Assembly: GCF_003634695.1 (NCBI RefSeq)
Contig: NZ_RBWV01000014.1
Span: 186,001-250,000, forward strand
Source: Motilibacter peucedani
GTDB lineage: Bacteria > Actinomycetota > Actinomycetes > Motilibacterales > Motilibacteraceae
DNA: 64,000 bases
Direction: 5' to 3'
In this document: in pieces, positions 17,490 through 25,901 of the stretch
Numbering within the stretch: the first letter of the stretch is position 1
Layout: every line of letters begins with the position of its first letter
The notes under the pieces: generated by a model
Seen by the model: only the letters and a program-made list of their open reading frames with translations
Database searches by the model: none
What the model was told of the DNA's origin: nothing
Position numbers and translations under genes: made by a program

Positions 17490-18811
17490 CGCCCCCGCCC
17501 GGGCCCGTCACCGTGCTGCCGGTGACCGGCCTGCCCGAGGTGGCCGCCGGCGACGACCTCGGCGCCCTGCTCGACGCCGCGCTGCCGCAGCTCGCCGAGG
17601 GCGACGTGGTGGTCGTCTCGAGCAAGGTGGTCGCCAAGGCCGAGGGCCGGGCCCTGCGCGGCGTGACCCGCGACGAGGCGGTGACGGCCGAGACCGTGCG
17701 GGTCGTCGCCCGCCGCGGGCCCACCCGCATCGTCGAGACCCGCCACGGGCTGGTGCTCGCCGCCGCGGGCGTCGACGAGAGCAACGTCGAGCCGGGCACC
17801 GTGCTGCTGCTGCCGAGCGACCCCGACGCCTCCGCCCGTGCGCTGCGCGCCGCCCTGCGCGCAAGCCGGGGGCTCGACCGCCTCGGCGTCGTCGTCACCG
17901 ACACCGCCGGGCGCGCCTGGCGCCAGGGCCAGACCGACATCGCCGTCGGCGCCGCCGGCGTGCGGGCGCTGCACGACCTGCGCGGATCGACCGACTCCTC
18001 CGGGCGCGTGCTCGACGTGACCCTGCCGGCGCTCGGCGACGAGCTCGCCGGCGCGGCCGACCTGGTCAAGGGCAAGGCCACCGGCGTGCCGGCCGCGGTC
18101 GTGCGCGGGCTGGGCGCCGACGCGCTGCTCGACGACGACGGCCCGGGCGCCGCGGCCCTGGTCCGCCCGGCCGACGAGGACCTCTTCCGCTGGGGCACCG
18201 CCGAGGCGCGCGCCCAGGGTGCCCGCGCGGCGGTCGGTGCACGGCGTACGGTCCGGTCCTTCGCGCCCGGGGCCCCCGACCCCGAGGCGGTGCGCCGCGC
18301 GCTCGCCGCGGCGGTCACCGCGCCCGCTCCGCACCACACCGTCCCCTGGCGCTTCGCGGTCGTCGAGACCGCGGCCGCGCGCACGCGGCTGCTCGACGCG
18401 ATGCAGGCGGCCTGGGAGGCCGACCTGCGCGTCGACGGGTTCTCCGGGGAGCAGGTGGCCCGCCGCGTACGCCGTGGTGCCGTCCTGCGCGGCGCTCCCC
18501 TGCTCGTGGTGCCCTGCCTGGTCTCCGACGGCGCGCACGACTACCCCGACGCGCGCCGCAGCGCCGCGGAGCGCTCGATGTTCGTGCTCGCCGCCGGGGC
18601 GGGCATCGAGGCGCTGCTCGTGGCGCTCGCGGCCGAGGGGCTCGGCTCGGCCTGGGTGTCGTCGGCGCTGTTCTGCCCCGACGCCGCCCGTGCGGCGCTC
18701 GACCTCGACGCCTCCTGGGAGCCCATGGGGACCGTCGCCGTGGGCGTGCCCGCCGCCGCGCCCCCCGCCCGGCCCGAGCGCCCGCTCGACGAGCTGGTGG
18801 TGCTCCGGTGA
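17486..18811 (+). CDS. fbiB: F420:gamma-glutamyl ligase fused to nitroreductase-like domain
   Basis: A 441-residue bifunctional protein. Residues 1-245 are a CofE ligase adding glutamates to F420-0: [35 protein letters not shown] and [17 protein letters not shown]. Residues about 250-441 are the FMN-binding nitroreductase-fold domain ([14 protein letters not shown], then [15 protein letters not shown]) that in FbiB reduces the dehydro intermediate. The start GTG overlaps the cofD stop and the end overlaps the lacI start, so all three are coupled. Confidence 0.94.
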   Translation: MTPPPGPVTVLPVTGLPEVAAGDDLGALLDAALPQLAEGDVVVVSSKVVAKAEGRALRGVTRDEAVTAETVRVVARRGPTRIVETRHGLVLAAAGVDESNVEPGTVLLLPSDPDASARALRAALRASRGLDRLGVVVTDTAGRAWRQGQTDIAVGAAGVRALHDLRGSTDSSGRVLDVTLPALGDELAGAADLVKGKATGVPAAVVRGLGADALLDDDGPGAAALVRPADEDLFRWGTAEARAQGARAAVGARRTVRSFAPGAPDPEAVRRALAAAVTAPAPHHTVPWRFAVVETAAARTRLLDAMQAAWEADLRVDGFSGEQVARRVRRGAVLRGAPLLVVPCLVSDGAHDYPDARRSAAERSMFVLAAGAGIEALLVALAAEGLGSAWVSSALFCPDAARAALDLDASWEPMGTVAVGVPAAAPPARPERPLDELVVLR

Positions 18812-19827
18812 CCCCGGACGGCGCGCGCCCGACCCTCGAGCAGGTGGCGAGCCTGGCCGGGGTCTCGCGCGCGACCGTCTCCCGCGTCGTCAACGACTCC
18901 CCGCGGGTGGCGCCCGACCTGCGCGAGAAGGTCGAGGCGGCGATCCGCCAGCTCGGCTACGTGCCCAACATGGCCGCGCGCAGCCTGGCCACCCGCCGCT
19001 CCAACGCGATCGCGCTGGTCGTCGGCGAGTCCGCGTCCTTCGTCTTCAGCGACCCGTTCTTCGGCGGCATCGTGCGCACCGCGTCGCGGGAGATCGCCCG
19101 GCGCGGGCTGCAGATGGTGCTGCTCATGGCGCACGACCCGGCCGACTACACGCGGGTCGAGAGCTACCTCGAGGCCGGCCACGTCGACGGCGCGCTGCTC
19201 TTCTCGCTCCACCGGGTCGACGACCTGCCGGCGCTCGCCGCCCGCATCGGGCTCCCCGTCGTCGTCGGCGGCCGGCCCTGGAACACCGACGCCGGCAGCT
19301 GGTTCGTCGACATGGACAACCGCGCCGGCGCGCGCCTGGCCACCGAGCACCTGCTCGGCCTGGGCCGCCGGCGCATCGCGACCATCACGGGCCCGCTCGA
19401 CATGACCGCCGGCATCGACCGGCTCGAGGGCTTCGTCGAGGCGATGGGCGGCCACGACGCGGTCGACCCCGACCTGGTGGCGCACGGCGCCTTCACCCAG
19501 GAGAGCGGCGAGATCGCCACCGAGCGGCTGCTCGAGCGCGTCCCCGACCTCGACGCGATCTTCGCCGCCAGCGACCTGATGGCCGCGGGGGCGCTGCGCG
19601 TGCTGCGCCGGGCCGGCAAGCAGGTGCCGCGCGACGTCGCCGTCGTCGGCTTCGACGACCACGACGAGATCGCCCGCTGGACCGAGCCGTCGCTCACCAC
19701 GATCCACCAGGACATCGAGGAGTGGGTGGCCCGCATGGTCACCGTCCTCGACGAGCTGATCCGCGGCGAGGCGAGCGAGCGCCAGGTGCTGCTGCCCACC
19801 CGGCTGGTGGTGCGCGAGTCGGCCTGA
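18808..19827 (+). CDS. LacI-family sugar-responsive repressor
   Basis: A 339-residue regulator. The helix-turn-helix is [20 protein letters not shown] at about residues 9-28, the hinge helix is [12 protein letters not shown], and a periplasmic-binding-like effector domain follows ([38 protein letters not shown]). GTG overlaps the fbiB stop (GTGA), an unusual setting. It faces the beta-glucoside uptake locus on the other strand. That locus has a promoter with two palindromes resembling the CebR box, so this protein is the obvious candidate repressor. The effector sugar is not known. Confidence 0.92.
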   Translation: MTPDGARPTLEQVASLAGVSRATVSRVVNDSPRVAPDLREKVEAAIRQLGYVPNMAARSLATRRSNAIALVVGESASFVFSDPFFGGIVRTASREIARRGLQMVLLMAHDPADYTRVESYLEAGHVDGALLFSLHRVDDLPALAARIGLPVVVGGRPWNTDAGSWFVDMDNRAGARLATEHLLGLGRRRIATITGPLDMTAGIDRLEGFVEAMGGHDAVDPDLVAHGAFTQESGEIATERLLERVPDLDAIFAASDLMAAGALRVLRRAGKQVPRDVAVVGFDDHDEIARWTEPSLTTIHQDIEEWVARMVTVLDELIRGEASERQVLLPTRLVVRESA

Positions 19828-19839
19828 GCGGGCCCGCTC
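19826..19839. terminator. Palindrome at the convergent lacI / lipoprotein gene ends
   Basis: GAGCGGGCCCGCTC is a perfect 14-bp palindrome starting inside the lacI stop codon, followed by a second weak inverted pair GAGC/GCTC. It lies in the 24-bp gap before the lipoprotein stop. Possible bidirectional terminator. Confidence 0.35.
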
Positions 19840-19851
19840 GAGCAGCCCGGC

Positions 19852-20400
19852 TCAGAACTCGTCGACCCGGCGGGCCTGGTCGAGGCAGACGGTGTCGATG
19901 GCGAGCTTGACCAGCTCGCGGGCCGTCGCCTGGTCGGTGGCCTCCGCGTCGAGGGTGCCGAGCGTCTGCGTGCGCGCCACGACCTCGTCGCCGCTGCTGC
20001 CCGACGCGAGCAGGTCGCAGGCGTCGGTGGCCACCGCTGCGATCTCGCGGTCGAGCCGCCCGGCGGCGACCTCGGGGGCCTTGGCGCGCACGACGGCCAC
20101 GAACGCCGCGGTGCCCGACAGGGCGGTGGGCGCCGAGGGGGCTGTGCTGGGGCGAGCGGTGGGCGAGGCTGCACGCGGCGGCTGGGTGCGCGAGGGCGTC
20201 GCCGAGTGGGCTGCCGGCGGGGTCGAGGAGGGTGCCGCGCGCGGAGCGGAGGAGGAGGGGGGTGGCGCCGGGGACGCGGGCACGGAGGCGGGCGGCGAGC
20301 TGGGCGCCGGCGCGGCGGGCGCGGCCGGGTCGCTGCCGCCGCACCCGGCCAGCACGGCGCCGAGGACCGCGCCACAGGCGTACGCGGCTGCTCTGCTCAC
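19852..20400 (-). CDS. Small lipoprotein with Pro/Ser/Ala linker and DUF732-like domain
   Basis: A 182-residue exported protein. Residues 1-18 are a lipoprotein signal with lipobox LAGC. About 60 residues of Pro/Ala/Ser/Thr linker follow, then a helical domain of about 85 residues with two cysteines (TDACDLLASG, DTVCLDQA) that resembles the DUF732 domain of actinobacterial secreted proteins. The GTG at 20400 has GGAGGT at a normal distance. A longer frame to 20439 would put the perfect inverted repeat inside the gene and is rejected. Role unknown; a surface binding function is guesswork. Confidence 0.75.
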   Translation of the reverse strand: MSRAAAYACGAVLGAVLAGCGGSDPAAPAAPAPSSPPASVPASPAPPPSSSAPRAAPSSTPPAAHSATPSRTQPPRAASPTARPSTAPSAPTALSGTAAFVAVVRAKAPEVAAGRLDREIAAVATDACDLLASGSSGDEVVARTQTLGTLDAEATDQATARELVKLAIDTVCLDQARRVDEF

Positions 20401-20421
20401 GGGGCACCTCCGACGGGGACG

Positions 20422-20467
20422 ACGATGCGCGTGCCGCACCTGCGCACAGGTGCGGCACGCGCATCGT
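20422..20467. terminator. Perfect 21-bp inverted repeat after the GH1 gene
   Basis: Arms 20422-20442 and 20447-20467 match perfectly over 21 bp with a CGCA loop. On the minus strand the hairpin starts 60 bases after the beta-glucosidase stop and ends just before the lipoprotein ribosome site. No T-run follows. It most likely ends the sugar operon or stabilises its 3' end, and it would separate the lipoprotein from that operon. Confidence 0.65.
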
Positions 20468-20527
20468 AGGAGCCGCGGGCGGCGCCGGACGTCCCCTTCC
20501 GGCTCCGCGGCCCCGGGGCTGCCGCCG

Positions 20528-21955
20528 TCAGGCCTGCGGCAGCGCGTTCTGGGCCACGACCTGCTGGTAGAGCTTGAAGCTGTCCTTCGGCGTGCGCTGC
20601 TGGGTGTCGTAGTCGACGCGCACGATGCCGAACCGCTTCGAGTAGCCGTAGGCCCACTCGAAGTTGTCGAGCAGCGACCAGACGAAGTAGCCGCGCAGGT
20701 CGACGCCGTCGGCGATCGCCCGGTGGGCGGCGCTCAGGTGGCGGCTGAGGTAGTCGACCCGCTGCGGGTCGTGCACCTCGCCGTCGGCGGAGACCTCGTC
20801 CTCCCAGGCCGAGCCGTTCTCGGTGATCGCGAGCGGCAGCGACGGGTAGTCCTTGGACACCCGCTGCAGCAGGTCGTAGAGGCCCGACTCGTCGACCGGC
20901 CAGCCCATCGCGGTGTAGGGCCCGGGCTGCTGCACGAACTCGACGCCCTCGCAGCCGGGCCACGGGGTGCCCGCGCCGTTGCCGTGGCCGTCGAAGGCGT
21001 CGGCAGCCCGCTCGCCCTCGGCGGCGCGCACCAGCGTCGGGTTGTAGTAGTTGATGCCCAGCAGGGTCACCGGCGTCGCGCTGATGGCGGCAAGGTCGCC
21101 CTCCTGCACGAAGCCCCAGTCGGTGATCGCCTCGGTGTCGGCGAACAGGTCGGCGGGGTACTCCCCCGAGAGCATCGGGCCGAGGAACACCCGGTTGGCG
21201 ACCGCGTCGACCCGGCGGGCGGCGTCGATGTCGGCCGGGCTGTCGGTGGCCGGGCGCACGTGGTGCAGGTTGAGCGTCACGCTCTTCTGCGAGTCGGCGC
21301 TCACGTGCGGCGCGATCGCGGAGAGAGCGAGTCCGTGGGCCAGGTTCAGGTGGTGGGCTGCGCGCAGCGAGGTCTCGGTCTCGGTGCGCCCCGGGGCGTG
21401 CACGCCGGAGCCGTAGCCGAGGAACGCCGAGCACCACGGCTCGTTGAGCGTGGTCCAGGTGTGCACGCGGTCGCCGAGCACCCGGGCCACCTCGGCCGCG
21501 TACTCGGCGAAGCGGTAGGCCGTGTCCCGGTTGCCCCACCCGTCGGCGTCCTCGAGCCACTGCGGCAGGTCCCAGTGGTAGAGCGTCGCGACCGGGGCGA
21601 TGCCCTTGCCGAGCAGCTCGTCGACCAGCCGGCTGTAGAAGTCGAGCCCGCGCTGCTCGACCGCGCCCGAGGCGGCCGGGACGATGCGCGGCCAGGCCAC
21701 CGAGAAGCGGTAGGCGTGCACGCCCAGCTCGCCCATGAGCGCCACGTCGTCGCGGTAGCGGTGGTAGTGGTCGACCGCCACGTCGCCGGTGTCGCCGTCC
21801 TGCACCTTGCCCGGGGTGTGGCTGAAGGTGTCCCAGATCGAGGGGCCGCGGCCGTCCTCGTCGAAGGCGCCCTCGATCTGGTAGGAGGCGGTCGCCGTCC
21901 CCCAGAGGAAGCCGGGCGGGAACTGGAGCGCGCCGGGACCGGCGGGAGTGCTCAT
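20528..21955 (-). CDS. GH1 beta-glucosidase
   Basis: A 475-residue retaining glycosidase without signal peptide, so it acts on imported sugars. The amino-end signature is [16 protein letters not shown]. The acid/base is Glu172 in TLNEP and the nucleophile Glu379 in ITENG. The aglycone side has [13 protein letters not shown]. The length is normal for the family. The chosen ATG at 21955 has AAAGGA seven bases upstream; the ATG three codons earlier is too close to that site. Only five bases separate it from the upstream permease. Likely substrates are cellobiose or other beta-glucosides; GH1 also includes galactosidases and fucosidases. Confidence 0.94.
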   Translation of the reverse strand: MSTPAGPGALQFPPGFLWGTATASYQIEGAFDEDGRGPSIWDTFSHTPGKVQDGDTGDVAVDHYHRYRDDVALMGELGVHAYRFSVAWPRIVPAASGAVEQRGLDFYSRLVDELLGKGIAPVATLYHWDLPQWLEDADGWGNRDTAYRFAEYAAEVARVLGDRVHTWTTLNEPWCSAFLGYGSGVHAPGRTETETSLRAAHHLNLAHGLALSAIAPHVSADSQKSVTLNLHHVRPATDSPADIDAARRVDAVANRVFLGPMLSGEYPADLFADTEAITDWGFVQEGDLAAISATPVTLLGINYYNPTLVRAAEGERAADAFDGHGNGAGTPWPGCEGVEFVQQPGPYTAMGWPVDESGLYDLLQRVSKDYPSLPLAITENGSAWEDEVSADGEVHDPQRVDYLSRHLSAAHRAIADGVDLRGYFVWSLLDNFEWAYGYSKRFGIVRVDYDTQQRTPKDSFKLYQQVVAQNALPQA

Positions 21956-21960
21956 GGGGA

Positions 21961-22863
21961 TCATCCTTTGAGAGAGCCTTGCATGATGCCGCCCACGATC
22001 TGGCGGCCCAGGACAGCGAACACGACGATAACGGGAAGCGTGCCGGCGACGACACCCGCGAAGACGAGCGAGTAGTCGGTGAAGTAGGAGACGCCGATGT
22101 TGGCGAGCGCGACCTGCACCGTCGGGTTGTCGGAGCCGAGCGTGACCACCGGCCAGAAGAAGTCGTTCCACGCCGCGAGGAAGGTCAGCATGCCGAGCAC
22201 GGTCATCGCCGGGCGCAGGATCGGCAGCACGATCGAGAAGAAGATCCGCGCCGTGCTGGCGCCGTCGACCCACCCGGCCTCGAGCAGCTCGGTCGGCACG
22301 GCCTGCAGGACGTACTGCCGCATGAAGAACACCCCGAACGCCGTGACGAGCGTCGGCAGGATCACCGAGATGATGTGGTTGGTGAAGCCGAGCTTCGACA
22401 TCAGCAGGTACAGCGGGATGATGCCGAGCTGCGGCGGCACCATCATCGTGCCGATCGTGAAGGCGAACAGCGCCGAGTTCCCCCGGAAGCGCAGCTTGGC
22501 GAAGGCGAAGCCGGCCATGGTGCAGAAGAGCACCGTGCCGATCGCGATGCAGCTCGAGACGACGAGCGAGTTCGTCAGCGCCTTGCCGAGGTTGCCCTGG
22601 TCCCACGCGGTCTTGAGGTTGTCCCACAGGTGCCCGCCGGGGGTCATCGGCGGCGGCGACTGCGCGATCTGGTCCGAGCTGCGCGATGCGCCGACGAGCG
22701 CCCAGTAGAGCGGGTAGACCGAGACCAGGGCGACGACCGTGAGCACGACGCACGTCGGCCACCCGGCCCGCTGCACGTCACCTGCGCCGCTGCGGCCCTT
22801 CGTGCGCCGGCGCGGCGCCGGCGCCCCCGGCGCCTCACGGACGGTGTCGAGGACGGCGCTCAT
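21961..22863 (-). CDS. ABC sugar transporter permease (MalG/CebG type)
   Basis: A 300-residue membrane permease with about six helices. The coupling-helix EAA motif is [23 protein letters not shown], followed by the conserved [10 protein letters not shown]. It starts with an ATG that overlaps the stop of the partner permease (ATGA) and ends five bases before GH1. With the other permease and the lipoprotein binding protein it forms a CUT1-type importer. No ATPase gene is present in the locus. Confidence 0.93.
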   Translation of the reverse strand: MSAVLDTVREAPGAPAPRRRTKGRSGAGDVQRAGWPTCVVLTVVALVSVYPLYWALVGASRSSDQIAQSPPPMTPGGHLWDNLKTAWDQGNLGKALTNSLVVSSCIAIGTVLFCTMAGFAFAKLRFRGNSALFAFTIGTMMVPPQLGIIPLYLLMSKLGFTNHIISVILPTLVTAFGVFFMRQYVLQAVPTELLEAGWVDGASTARIFFSIVLPILRPAMTVLGMLTFLAAWNDFFWPVVTLGSDNPTVQVALANIGVSYFTDYSLVFAGVVAGTLPVIVVFAVLGRQIVGGIMQGSLKG

Positions 22864-23864
22864 GCGCGGGCTCCCTTCCGCGAGCGCCCGGGCAGGCGCA
22901 GCTTGCCGCTCACGAGCAGCGAGTTGACGACGGTGACGATGACGATGATCACGAACATGGTCCAGGCCGTCGCGGCCGCGCGGCCGAGCGAGCCGTCGGT
23001 GAAGGCCTGCTGGTACATCAGCAGGCCGAGCGTCTGGTACTGGTGGCTGCTGCCGCCGAACGCGTTGGCGTTGCCGGCGCCGGCGGAGAAGAGCAGCGGC
23101 TCGCCGAAGAGCTGCGTGGCTCCGATCGACGACACCACCACCGTGAAGACGATGGTGGGGCGCAGGCTGGGCAGCGTGACGTTGCGGAACTGCTGCCACT
23201 TGCTGGCGCCGTCCATGGCGGCGGCCTCGAACAGCTCACCGGGCACCGCCTGCATCGCCGCGAGGTAGATGAGTGCGTTGTAGCCGGTCCACCGCCACAC
23301 GACGATCGAGGACACCGCGACCTGCGAGGTCCAGCTGCCGGGCTCCCACGCGATCGGGTCGATGCCCACCAGGCCGATGACCCAGTTGATGAGGCCGTGG
23401 TCGGTGCCGAACAGCTGCGCGAACACCAGGGCCGCCGCGGCGACCGAGGTGGCGTAGGGCATGAGCATCAAGACGCGGAAGAACGTGCGGCCGCGCATGC
23501 GCTGGTTGAGCAGGTGCGCGAGCCCGAGCGCCATGAGCAGCTGCGGGACCGTCGAGAGCAGGCCGATCGTGACGGTGTGCCACAGGGCCTTGCGGAAGTA
23601 CTCGTTGCCGAACAGGTAGGAGAAGTTGTCGAACCCGGCCCAGCTCGAGCCCGAGGACGTGAGCTCCTCGTGGCGCAGCGACACCCAGGCGGTGTCGAGC
23701 AGCGGGTAGAGCCCGAAGGCGATGAACACGACGAAGAACGGAGCGATGAAGCCGTACGCGGTGATGGTCCGGTCGGCGCGCGAGAGCCGCTGCCGCAGGG
23801 TCAGGGCCTGGCGCGGGCGCAGGCCTGCCGCGGTCGGCGGCTCGACGGAGGTCGAGGCTGCCAT
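22860..23864 (-). CDS. ABC sugar transporter permease (MalF/CebF type)
   Basis: A 334-residue membrane permease. A basic cytoplasmic amino end (RQALTLRQRLSRADRTI) precedes the first helix YGFIAPFFVVFIAFGLYP. The EAA coupling motif is ELFEAAAMDGASKWQQFRNVTLP. It pairs with the MalG-type gene by a 4-base overlap. GGAAGGA precedes the ATG. A large intergenic hairpin separates it from the binding-protein gene, which usually lowers permease relative to binding-protein expression. Confidence 0.93.
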   Translation of the reverse strand: MAASTSVEPPTAAGLRPRQALTLRQRLSRADRTITAYGFIAPFFVVFIAFGLYPLLDTAWVSLRHEELTSSGSSWAGFDNFSYLFGNEYFRKALWHTVTIGLLSTVPQLLMALGLAHLLNQRMRGRTFFRVLMLMPYATSVAAAALVFAQLFGTDHGLINWVIGLVGIDPIAWEPGSWTSQVAVSSIVVWRWTGYNALIYLAAMQAVPGELFEAAAMDGASKWQQFRNVTLPSLRPTIVFTVVVSSIGATQLFGEPLLFSAGAGNANAFGGSSHQYQTLGLLMYQQAFTDGSLGRAAATAWTMFVIIVIVTVVNSLLVSGKLRLPGRSRKGARA

Positions 23865-23885
23865 GGTGGTGCGTTCCTTCCCGAA

Positions 23886-23947
23886 GCGCCGAGAACCTGC
23901 GGCGTGCCAGAGGGTTCTGGCACGCCGCAGGCTTCTCTGCTCGGCGC
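23886..23947 (-). promoter_or_regulatory. Large intercistronic hairpin between binding protein and permease genes
   Basis: The core stem CCTGCGGCGTGCCAG / CTGGCACGCCGCAGG is perfect (15 bp, six-base loop). Flanking GCGCCGAG / CTCGGCGC extend the pairing with small internal loops. It lies 37 bases after the binding-protein stop. By analogy to malE-malF spacers it would protect the upstream message and attenuate read-through. Confidence 0.65.
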
Positions 23948-23983
23948 GGCCGTCCGGCCGGCGGGTGGTCGCCGGCCGCTAGG

Positions 23984-25366
23984 TCACTTGGTGAGGGCGT
24001 CCTTCGTCGTCTTGACGGCCTCGTCCCACGCCTTCCCCGGGTTCTTGCCCTGCTGCTCGATGGACTGGATCCCGTTGTTGATGTTGACCTGGATCACGCC
24101 GTCCTTCGGGCCGTTCGGCTGCACCGGGATGGAGGCTGCGGCGTCGGAGAAGATCTGGCCGATGGGGGCGTCGCCGAAGTAGGCGTCGGTCGCGCCCTTC
24201 ACGGCCGGGTCAGCAGCAGCCACCTTGTTGGAGGGGAAGTGGTGGCCGGGGCCGGTGAAGAGCTTGACCTGCTGCTGGGCGTCGGTGACCCACTTGATGA
24301 AGTCCATCGCGGCCTCCTTGTGCTTGCTGGCAGCCGGGATGCCGAGGAACGAGCCGCCCCAGTTGCCGCTGCCGCTGGGCTCGGGAGCGACGTCCCACTT
24401 GCCCTTGGCCTTGTCCTTGCCCTGGCCCTCGATGAAGCTGATCATCCAGGCGGGGCAGGCGACGGTCGCGAAGCCGCCGTTGCCGATCGCAGTGGTCCAC
24501 GGAGGACTGAACTGGGCCAGCTTGGCCGACATCTTGGCGTCGTGGGCCTGGATCGCGTAGTCCCAGGCCTTCTTGACCGCGGGGTTGGTGTCGAACACCG
24601 GCTGGCCGCTCGCGTCGTAGAACTTCGTGTCGCCCTGGTTCGTGATGGCGTTGAAGAGGCTCGAGGCGCTGTCGACGAAGGGCGCCTTCGGCTTCGAGGC
24701 GGTGTACTGCTTGCCGAGGGCGATGAAGTCGTCCCAGGTCTTCATCTTCGCGGCGACCGCAGCGCGGTCGCTCGGGAGGCCGGCGGCCTCGAAGAGGTCC
24801 TTGCGGTAGCAGATGGCCTGCGGGCCGATGTCGGTGCCGAGGCCGAGCAGCTTGCCGTCAGAAGTGCTGGCCTGCTTGACCTTCCAGTCGAAGAAGTTCG
24901 CGGCCGCCTCCTTGCCGCCGAGGGTGTTGAGGTCGGTCCACTTGTCGGCCTGGTTCTGCGTCACGTCGGCGATGCGGCCGACCTCGATGCCCTGGACGTC
25001 GGCGAGACCGGAGCCCGAGCGCAGGTGGGTCTGCAGCGCGGGCCAGTAGTTCTGCTCCTGCTGGATCGAGCTGGCCTTGATGGTGACGTTGGGGTGGAGC
25101 TTCTGGTACTCGTCGTAGAGGCCGGTCGTGTCGAAGTCGAACCCGCCGAAGGTCTGCACGGTCAGCGTGACCTTCTCGCCGGAAGCGGCGGCCGGAGCCG
25201 CGCTGCCGCCTGCTGCAGCGCTGCTGCCCGCCGCCGCGGTGCTGCCGGCGGCGGCCGTGTCGGAGCCGCCGCCGCTGCTGCCGCCGCACGCGGCCAGCAG
25301 CGACGCGGCGGCGACGGTCAGCACGACCCTCGAGGGCCATCGGGCCGCGAGCGTGGGAACCTGCAT
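23984..25366 (-). CDS. ABC sugar-binding lipoprotein (CebE/MalE type)
   Basis: A 460-residue extracellular substrate-binding lipoprotein of cluster 1 (CUT1). The signal peptide ends in lipobox LLAAC (Cys about 27). A Gly/Ser/Ala linker to about residue 65 carries the short repeat AAAGS, then the two-lobe binding fold follows with TVQTFGGFDFDTTGLYDEY and FSPPWTTAIGNGGFATVACPAW. AGGAGGA precedes the ATG. It is the first gene of the sugar operon, with an operator-bearing promoter 70-110 bases upstream. The neighbouring GH1 suggests cellobiose or another beta-glucoside as ligand. Confidence 0.93.
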   Translation of the reverse strand: MQVPTLAARWPSRVVLTVAAASLLAACGGSSGGGSDTAAAGSTAAAGSSAAAGGSAAPAAASGEKVTLTVQTFGGFDFDTTGLYDEYQKLHPNVTIKASSIQQEQNYWPALQTHLRSGSGLADVQGIEVGRIADVTQNQADKWTDLNTLGGKEAAANFFDWKVKQASTSDGKLLGLGTDIGPQAICYRKDLFEAAGLPSDRAAVAAKMKTWDDFIALGKQYTASKPKAPFVDSASSLFNAITNQGDTKFYDASGQPVFDTNPAVKKAWDYAIQAHDAKMSAKLAQFSPPWTTAIGNGGFATVACPAWMISFIEGQGKDKAKGKWDVAPEPSGSGNWGGSFLGIPAASKHKEAAMDFIKWVTDAQQQVKLFTGPGHHFPSNKVAAADPAVKGATDAYFGDAPIGQIFSDAAASIPVQPNGPKDGVIQVNINNGIQSIEQQGKNPGKAWDEAVKTTKDALTK

Positions 25367-25434
25367 CGAGTCCTCCTAGAACCAGGGAGCGGCGACCGCC
25401 AGCGCGGGGGTCGAGAGCCGCAGGGAAGCGCCCG

Positions 25435-25478
25435 AGAGAGCGCTCTCTGACAATGCCGGGAGAGCGCTCTCTCGTCAA
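25435..25478 (-). promoter_or_regulatory. Promoter with two LacI-type operators for the beta-glucoside operon
   Basis: On the minus strand TTGACG (25473-25478), 17 bases, CATTGT (25450-25455). A 12-bp palindrome GAGAGCGCTCTC (25460-25471) fills the spacer. A 14-bp palindrome AGAGAGCGCTCTCT (25435-25448) lies just downstream of the -10. Their centres are 24 bp apart. Both resemble the CebR operator family (GGGAGCGCTCCC), so a LacI protein would block RNA polymerase directly. Confidence 0.75.
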
Positions 25479-25551
25479 GCAACGGTTCGATAACGGCACG
25501 CGTGCGGCTGCAACTGCTTCGACGCGTACGCAGCCGTAGGGTCAGAACCGG

Positions 25552-25901
25552 TGAGCGGTAGCAACCGCAGCCCAGCGGTGGCTCGCCGGCTGCCGTCGGC
25601 CTGTCTTTGCTACCGCTCAGCTCGATGTCGCTACCGCCGGACCCTCGTTGCTGCCGCCGGACCCTGGTTGCTACCGCCGGCCCGTCTCTGCTACCGCTCA
25701 GCTCGACCTCGTTACCGCCGGGCCCCGTTGCTGCCGCCGGTCCGTACCAGGTACCGCCGACCACGGACGCACCCGCCGCCACCGCGCAGCGCCTGCCAGC
25801 GAGCGGAAGCAGAAGCACGCCAGCGGTAGCTCCCTGGCTACCGTCGGGAGGCCGTTGCTACCGCTCAGCTCGTCGCTGCCACCGCCCGCCCAGCGGTGAG
25901 C
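25552..25901. repeat. Non-coding 20-bp tandem repeat array in a 0.4-kb intergenic region
   Basis: Units starting at 25589, 25609, 25630, 25650, 25670, 25690, 25711, 25730, 25750 and 25769 (spacing 19-21) share the core GCTACCGCCGG followed by a C-rich spacer. Three further units start at 25837, 25857 and 25875. The block is bracketed by an inverted copy: TGAGCGGTAGCAAC at 25552-25565 is the exact complement of 25854-25867. GCCCAGCGGTG occurs at both 25570 and 25888. A 20-base period is not a multiple of three and frames are broken, so this is not a repeat protein. No known element is recognised. The stretch 25479-25551 shows nothing clear. Confidence 0.85.

Noticed and set aside
20401-20469. 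Short frames starting in the 21-bp inverted repeat on both strands
   Set aside because: They are mirror products of the palindrome and end soon after; the stem is better explained as a structural element.
25589-25788. CRISPR array
   Set aside because: Units are contiguous with no unique spacers, the period is 20 bp, and no cas genes are nearby.
25318-25818. Open frames through the repeat array on both strands
   Set aside because: The 20-bp period shifts frame every unit, translations change composition abruptly, and no ribosome site is present.
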